51,218 bases of DNA from Sva-07 sp038321235 (GTDB lineage Bacteria; Actinomycetota; Acidimicrobiia; Acidimicrobiales; Ilumatobacteraceae): positions 1 through 51,218 of the forward strand of contig JBBQEU010000007.1 of NCBI GenBank assembly GCA_038321235.1. Direction: 5' to 3'. This document shows positions 47,971-51,218 of this stretch, piece after piece. The notes under the pieces are model-generated. The model was not told the origin of the DNA. It made no database searches and saw nothing but the letters and a program-made list of their open reading frames with translations. The position numbers and the translations under genes were made by a program. Numbering within the stretch: the stretch's first letter is position 1; the number at the start of each line of letters is the position of its first letter.

Positions 47971-48021
47971 CGATCTGAGCCCCGGACGTCCCGCAAGCCG
48001 GGACCCGGCGGGCACAGATCG
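47971..48021. repeat. 51-bp nested palindrome upstream of the SnoaL-like gene
   Basis: CGATCTGAGCCC (47971-47982) pairs with GGGCACAGATCG (48010-48021) with one mismatch, and GTCCCG (47988-47993) with CGGGAC (47999-48004) inside. A further direct copy of CGATCTGAGCCCC lies at 47943-47955. It sits 14 bp beyond the stop of the serine hydrolase gene and may end its transcript. Confidence 0.8.
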
Positions 48022-48034
48022 TGCGGTGGGCGCC

Positions 48035-49261
48035 TCAGGCAGCGGTACGGCGTTTGGCGGCGCGTACGGCGGCACCGCCGATGCGGAGCATCCTGGTGTC
48101 GCCGAAGGGTGTGCCACCGACCTGGTTGAGGATCATCGCCACGGCCAGGCCCGACTCGGGGTCGCCCCACGCGCCGGAGCCGCCGAAACCGAAGTGACCG
48201 AACGCCCTCGGCAACACGCCGGCGGTCGTGCCGGCGAGGTGGTACCCGAGCCGCCAGTGCATGTTGATCATCACCGCAGCGTCGCGGCCGACCTTCGATC
48301 GATCGACCGTTGCGCCGACCCCGGCGTCTGCGCCGGCGACCACCGAACCGAGCAGCGGTTGCTCGCGCGTCGCCTCACGCAAGGTGCCGGGCGACAGCAA
48401 CGGCGGGCCGTCGAAGTCATCCGGCGTCGCGAGCGCTGCGTACATCCGGGCGAGCGACCGGGCGGTGAACACGCCGTTGGCGGCGGGGATCTCGGCGTCG
48501 TGGATGTGGTCGGTCTGGCCGACGTCGAGGAGGTCGTCGACGACCAGCGCCGAATACAGCGGGGCGTAGCGGTCGAACCGAGCGAGGTTCGACAGCACCT
48601 TGAGCAGGCGGGCCGACGCCTTCGGGTCGACGAGCAGCGTGGCGATGCGGCCACGCACGTCGGGTGGCGCGCCGATGTACATCTGGCCGTCGAGGGCCAG
48701 TGGCGCGACGATCTCGCGCTGTAGCGCCTCGTTCACCGTGAGACCGGTGACGCGCCGGATCACCTCACCGACGAGCCAGCCGAAGGTGAGTGCGTGGTAG
48801 CCCGAACGGGTTCCCACCTCCCACGCCGGGTCGGCGTCGGCGAGCAGCTTGGTCATCGCGTCCCAGTCGAGCAGCGACTCGGTCGATTCGGCCAGCGCCC
48901 GAACCTCGTGAAGCGCCGCCTGGTGGGTGAGCAGATGCCGGAGTGTGATCGTTTCCTTGCCGCCCGCGGCGAACTCGGGCCAGTAGGTGGCCACGGGAAC
49001 GTCGTAGTCGAGGAGACCCTGGTCGACGAGGCGGTGCACGATCGTGGCGACGACACCCTTGGTGGTCGAGAAGCTCATCGACATCGTGTCGCGATCCCAC
49101 GAGGTGCCGCTGGCATCTCGCGCGCCGGTCCAGGCGTCGACGACCAGTTCGCCACGGTGGTAGACGGCCACGGCCATGCCGCCCTCAGCGGAACGTTTGG
49201 ACATCAGCGTCTGGACCTTCTCGGTCACGGGGGCGAAGTCGGGGTGCACGAAACCTTCCAT
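48035..49261 (-). CDS. Serine hydrolase, beta-lactamase/EstB-like
   Basis: A 408-residue class C beta-lactamase-fold enzyme. The nucleophile motif SxxK is in SMSFSTTKGVVATIV, the Tyr motif is in GTRSGYHALTFGW (YxN replaced by YHA), and FGHFGFGGSGAW takes the place of KTG. This is the pattern of actinobacterial EstB/LipL-type esterases rather than of penicillin-binding proteins or antibiotic-degrading lactamases. No signal peptide is present. ATG 49261 is preceded by AGGAAGAAGGG. Possible substrates are short acyl esters. It is divergent from nagA. Confidence 0.92.
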   Translation of the reverse strand: MEGFVHPDFAPVTEKVQTLMSKRSAEGGMAVAVYHRGELVVDAWTGARDASGTSWDRDTMSMSFSTTKGVVATIVHRLVDQGLLDYDVPVATYWPEFAAGGKETITLRHLLTHQAALHEVRALAESTESLLDWDAMTKLLADADPAWEVGTRSGYHALTFGWLVGEVIRRVTGLTVNEALQREIVAPLALDGQMYIGAPPDVRGRIATLLVDPKASARLLKVLSNLARFDRYAPLYSALVVDDLLDVGQTDHIHDAEIPAANGVFTARSLARMYAALATPDDFDGPPLLSPGTLREATREQPLLGSVVAGADAGVGATVDRSKVGRDAAVMINMHWRLGYHLAGTTAGVLPRAFGHFGFGGSGAWGDPESGLAVAMILNQVGGTPFGDTRMLRIGGAAVRAAKRRTAA

Positions 49262-49329
49262 CCCTTCTTCCTATCGCCATCCGCAGAGTCAGGTCTGGTG
49301 ACGAACGTCATCTACGCGATGATCGAGGC

Positions 49330-50526
49330 ATGGATGACACAGACGGTCGCGACGTGAATCGGCGACGCTTTCTCGGCGGCCAACTGCTCGTCGGCGGAGG
49401 GTTGGTCCGCGCCGACCTGGTGGTCCACGGCGACACCATCACCGAGGTCGTCACCGAGCCGGCCGGCGTCGGCCCGGCCGGTCCCAGCGACGTCGACTGC
49501 CGCGACCTCGTCATCGCTCCCGGCTTCATCGACCTGCAGTGCAACGGAGCCGTCGGCATCGACATCACGAGCGAGCCACACCGCATCATCGAGGTCGCCG
49601 CTGAGCTTCCCCGGTTCGGGGTGACATCGTTCCTCCCCACCGTGGTGACGGCGCCAGCGTCCACGAGGGCAGCAGCAATCGCCACGATGACGGCGCTGGC
49701 GGAACAGACCGATCACGCCAGCGATGGTCGGCGGGCTTCGACCCCGCTCGGGCTGCACTTCGAAGGACCGATGATCTCACGTGATCACCTCGGCGCGCAC
49801 GCTCCCCGGTTCGCCACCGAGCCAGCGGCGTTGCTCGACGAGGTCGATACATGGGCGGCGTCGGGTGTCGTCACCCTGGTGACACTTGCCCCTGAACTGA
49901 CGAATGCGATCGATGTCATCGAACGTCTCGTTGCAGCCAGTGTCACCGTGTCGGCCGGCCACACAGCGATGACACCGTCCGACTTCGCCGCTGCACGGGC
50001 TGCAGGCCTCTCGTACGTGACCCACCTGTACAACGCGATGGCCACGTTCGGGCACCGCTCACCCGGTCCAATCGGTGCTGCGCTCGCCGACGAGTCCGTG
50101 ACCGTCGGCGTGATCTGTGACGGCGTCCACGTCGACCCGATCGCCGTGGCGATGGCTTGGCGAGCGCTCGGTCCTTCACGAATGTCGCTCGTGTCCGATG
50201 CGTCACCTGCGCTCGGCGCACCATTCGGCAGGTTTCACATCGGTGGGTTCGAGATCGCGCACGACGAAACAGGTGTCCGCACGCTCGACGGCGTGCTCGC
50301 CGGGAGCGCACTCCCACTGGATCAGGCAGTCCGCAATCTGATGGCCTTCGGCCGTTGTTCACTCGCCGACGCGCTCGCAACGGTGACCAGCACACCCGCT
50401 GACCTGCTGGGCCTGGTCGATCGGGGGCGGCTCCGCACGGGCGCACGCGCCGACCTCACCATCGTCGACCACACCGGCAACCTCCGGTACACCGTCGTCG
50501 GCGGCCAGACCGCCTGGAACGGCTGA
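49330..50526 (+). CDS. nagA: N-acetylglucosamine-6-phosphate deacetylase
   Basis: NagA removes the acetyl group from GlcNAc-6-phosphate in amino-sugar recycling. The 398-residue amidohydrolase shows LGLHFEGPMIS (metal Glu), VSAGHTAMT and YVTHLYNAMATF (metal His residues), VICDGVHVDP and SLVSDASPALG (catalytic Asp). APGFIDLQCNGAVGID is the usual NagA form that lacks the HxH of other amidohydrolases. ATG 49330 is the first start; the first 15 residues are a basic extension and a later start is possible. No nagB or transporter gene is adjacent. It ends 4 bp before the convergent DoxX gene. Confidence 0.93.
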   Translation: MDDTDGRDVNRRRFLGGQLLVGGGLVRADLVVHGDTITEVVTEPAGVGPAGPSDVDCRDLVIAPGFIDLQCNGAVGIDITSEPHRIIEVAAELPRFGVTSFLPTVVTAPASTRAAAIATMTALAEQTDHASDGRRASTPLGLHFEGPMISRDHLGAHAPRFATEPAALLDEVDTWAASGVVTLVTLAPELTNAIDVIERLVAASVTVSAGHTAMTPSDFAAARAAGLSYVTHLYNAMATFGHRSPGPIGAALADESVTVGVICDGVHVDPIAVAMAWRALGPSRMSLVSDASPALGAPFGRFHIGGFEIAHDETGVRTLDGVLAGSALPLDQAVRNLMAFGRCSLADALATVTSTPADLLGLVDRGRLRTGARADLTIVDHTGNLRYTVVGGQTAWNG

Positions 50527-50530
50527 TCGC

Positions 50531-51022
50531 TCAGCGGTCGAGCGAGTCGAACACCGAGTGAGTGGTCGACGCCACCGCGGCAGCGGCTCCTTCGGCGGCC
50601 TTACGTCCGCTCCAGAACACCGACGGACGGCCGCCGGTGTCGAGCGCAGCGAAGATCAGTCCGCCGATCAGGCCGGCGTTCTTGAGGAACTGGATCTGGT
50701 GCTGCGCCTTGTCGGCGTCGTCGTCCATCTCCCAGAAGCGATGGCCGGCAAGTGTGGTCGGCACCAGCGACCCGCCGAGCACGATGGCCATCACACGCGG
50801 AGCGATTCCGAGCGCGAACAGCCCGCCGGCGACCACCTGCACACCGGCATTGACCTTCACGAGTTGCTCGGCCGACGGCGAGCCGGGAATTGCGTCCTGC
50901 ATCGGCTCGGTGATCTTCGAGGCCGGCCCAGCGAGCTTCGACGACTGCTTCCAAGCGCTGACGCCGCTGACCACGAAGATGCTGGCGAGCAGGGTTCGGG
51001 CAAGGCCCCGGAGTCCGATCAT
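50531..51022 (-). CDS. DoxX family membrane protein
   Basis: A 163-residue protein with about four hydrophobic helices: LARTLLASIFVVSGVSAW, QVVAGGLFALGIAPRVMA, MAIVLGGSLVPTTLAGHRFW and FLKNAGLIGGLIFAALDTGG. The segment GHRFWEMDDDADKAQHQIQF with the following LKNAGLIGGL is the DoxX signature in actinobacteria. DoxX-like proteins are linked to thiol and oxidative stress defence in the membrane. ATG 51022; TAATGC lies 6 nt upstream. Confidence 0.9.
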   Translation of the reverse strand: MIGLRGLARTLLASIFVVSGVSAWKQSSKLAGPASKITEPMQDAIPGSPSAEQLVKVNAGVQVVAGGLFALGIAPRVMAIVLGGSLVPTTLAGHRFWEMDDDADKAQHQIQFLKNAGLIGGLIFAALDTGGRPSVFWSGRKAAEGAAAAVASTTHSVFDSLDR

Positions 51023-51061
51023 GAGTCGGCATTACCCGAGGGACCCATCGGCCAACCACCC

Positions 51062-51096
51062 AACTGTCACATCAGGCCCGGCACGGTGTGACAGTT
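51062..51096. repeat. 35-bp inverted repeat overlapping an ABC exporter stop codon
   Basis: AACTGTCAC (51062-51070) and GTGACAGTT (51088-51096), perfect 9-bp arms with a 17-nt centre containing GCCCGGC. It begins within the last base of the ABC gene stop codon and so could act as its terminator; it lies just upstream of the DoxX gene. Confidence 0.8.
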
Positions 51097-51218
51097 CAGG
51101 TGGTCTGGCCGGCGAACTGGGCGTTGTAGAGGCGCCAGTAGGCGCCGTGGGATTCGAGGAGCGAGTCGTGGGTGCCCTGCTCGACGATCTGGCCGTCCTC
51201 CATCACGAGGATCACGTC
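51096..51218 (-). CDS. ABC transporter ATP-binding protein, C-terminal end (5' part off the right edge)
   Basis: The 40 visible residues read DVILVMEDGQIVEQGTHDSL, then LESHGAYWRLYNAQFAGQTT, and a TGA stop. This is the typical end of the nucleotide-binding domain of an exporter-type ABC protein (the stretch after the H loop, (I/V)xVxxxGxIxExGTHxxLL). It is probably a transmembrane/ATPase half-transporter, but the rest lies outside the window. Confidence 0.88.
   Translation of the reverse strand, partial: DVILVMEDGQIVEQGTHDSLLESHGAYWRLYNAQFAGQTT

Noticed and set aside
48035..49261. Antibiotic-resistance beta-lactamase
   Set aside because: No signal peptide, and the Tyr and KTG-region motifs fit EstB-type esterases.

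Overview
The window is GC-rich, gene-dense DNA from an actinobacterium, most probably of the Acidimicrobiia (Ilumatobacter-like). This rests on a WhiB1-type Fe-S regulator beside a PdtaS-type sensor kinase, a DUF3107 protein, paired ArsA/GET3-type ATPases, a PASTA kinase-like protein, a mycothiol-enzyme-like TIGR03083 protein, and a cysteine desulfurase / mnmA / MetE-like / ligA cluster that recalls the order around ligA in mycobacteria. The exact genus is an inference. I see no rRNA, tRNA, CRISPR array, prophage, insertion-sequence transposase or replication origin. The content is chromosomal housekeeping and accessory metabolism.

Layout. 1-8.3 kb: edge fragment of a ribbon-helix-helix antitoxin, etfBA, a lipid kinase, a glycerophosphodiesterase, whiB1-like, and a leftward run DUF3107 > ArsA1 > ArsA2 > pdtaS-like. 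8.3-13 kb: DJ-1/PfpI protein, an acyl-CoA-type SDR, a PASTA receptor whose kinase domain has lost its catalytic motifs, and a small membrane protein. 13-19.6 kb: ligA, MetE-like, membrane protein, mnmA, cysteine desulfurase. 19.6-28.2 kb: methyltransferase + luciferase-like oxidoreductase, SDR, dxs, double GNAT, enoyl-CoA hydratase + HisN-type phosphatase, and a Cys/Met-metabolism PLP enzyme. 28.2-42 kb: small enzymes, an Nfu-type Fe-S carrier, CDF and EamA transporters, Rieske oxygenase, surE, an anchored propeller-like protein, DUF3179 lipoprotein, msrB, MBL hydrolase, enoyl-CoA hydratase, an M20 peptidase broken by one in-frame TAG, and a collapsed antitoxin/Doc module. 42-51.2 kb: hrpA helicase, DHA2-type MFS pump, SnoaL-like protein, serine hydrolase, nagA, DoxX, and the end of an ABC exporter.

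Two patterns run across the window. First, a TANNNT hexamer (often TASCGT, TAACGT or TACCGT) sits 6-9 nt before the start codon of more than a dozen genes that lack a Shine-Dalgarno sequence, which suggests widespread leaderless transcription. Second, many gene borders carry 31-53 bp palindromes. One family has the core GGKGYCWGRCMCC flanked by variable but self-complementary arms. Another has the core TTGCGCTSAGCGCAA inside arms resembling CGAAAT/ATTTCG. One palindrome lies in frame inside hrpA, another forms part of a CDF transporter C-terminus, and one 33-bp palindrome occurs as two identical copies in front of unrelated genes. No mobilising enzyme is present here.

Functionally, the Fe-S and sulfur genes (cysteine desulfurase, mnmA, Nfu-type carrier, whiB1-like, msrB), acyl-CoA and electron-transfer genes (etfBA, two enoyl-CoA hydratases, SDRs) and isoprenoid entry (dxs) suggest an aerobic heterotroph. 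All functions are inferred from motifs read by eye; no database search was possible.
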